Source of the DNA: Eleginops maclovinus | Lineage: Eukaryota; Chordata; Actinopteri; Perciformes; Eleginopidae | DNA length: 64,000 nucleotides | NCBI RefSeq assembly: GCF_036324505.1 | Contig: NC_086363.1 | Location: 2,834,790 to 2,898,789, forward strand | Direction of reading: 5' to 3' | Shown here: in pieces, positions 63,976-64,000 of the stretch | Layout: every line of letters starts with the position of its first letter | Numbering within the stretch: the first letter of the stretch is position 1 | Position numbers and translations under genes: made by a program | The notes under the pieces: generated by a model | Databases searched by the model: none | What the model was told of the DNA's origin: nothing | What the model saw: only the letters and a program-made list of their open reading frames with translations

Positions 63976-64000
63976 CTTCACGATGCTGCTTTCTGATAAG

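Noticed and set aside
63796..63981. GTG codon at 63981 as the start
   Set aside because: The ATG six bases downstream has a good context and matches the family N terminus; GTG starts are not expected here.

Overview
This is nuclear DNA of a ray-finned fish, most likely a percomorph teleost. The evidence is a vertebrate gene split by spliceosomal introns, two tRNA-derived SINEs, several teleost-style short DNA-transposon families, and about two dozen long (CA)n/(TG)n arrays. There is no sign of bacterial organisation.

One recognisable gene fills the window. It lies entirely on the minus strand and matches FAM184A, a poorly characterised long coiled-coil protein. Eight consecutive coding exons are present: exon 1 with the ATG at 63975-63973, then exons 2 to 8 at 15366-15247, 10775-10617, 7876-7637, 7205-7122, 6603-6352, 2754-2619 and 1580-1399. 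They join without a frameshift into the first 445 codons. All junctions are phase 0 except exon 7/8, which splits a serine codon. The remaining 3' exons lie left of base 1, and the promoter and most of the 5'UTR lie right of base 64000. Intron 1 spans 48.4 kb, about three quarters of the window, and I recognise no other gene in it.

From left to right: bases 1-15400 hold exons 8 to 2, with two copies of a CAGAGGTGG-ended element carrying an internal satellite of about 32 bp, dense CA arrays, a near-perfect inverted repeat around one of them, and a 27-bp minisatellite next to exon 4. Bases 15400-48800 are the first part of intron 1, with short DNA elements, SINEs, LINE 3'-tail-like remnants, a GA tract and many TG arrays. 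Bases 48800-50280 hold the third satellite-bearing element, inverted. Bases 51145-53409 show a clear nested insertion: a hAT transposon remnant with an 8-bp target duplication and a decayed transposase tail sits inside an older TTAA-ended element. Bases 53400-63813 hold more mobile-element copies, a CTTGGTCTT-type satellite and a pure 265-bp CA array.

The most interesting signals concern splicing of fam184a. The exon 4/intron 4 junction has been copied tandemly into 11 units of 27 bp, 9 of which keep a GT at the donor position (8 decoys plus the authentic site). Exon 3 has a (GT)n array as its own splice donor and a second long (TG)n array just upstream of a weak acceptor, a layout like known UG-repeat-controlled exons. 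Exon 8 also ends directly on a GT repeat, and exon 2 has an unusually weak donor. Nothing here was computed or searched; homology calls rest on recognition of the sequences.
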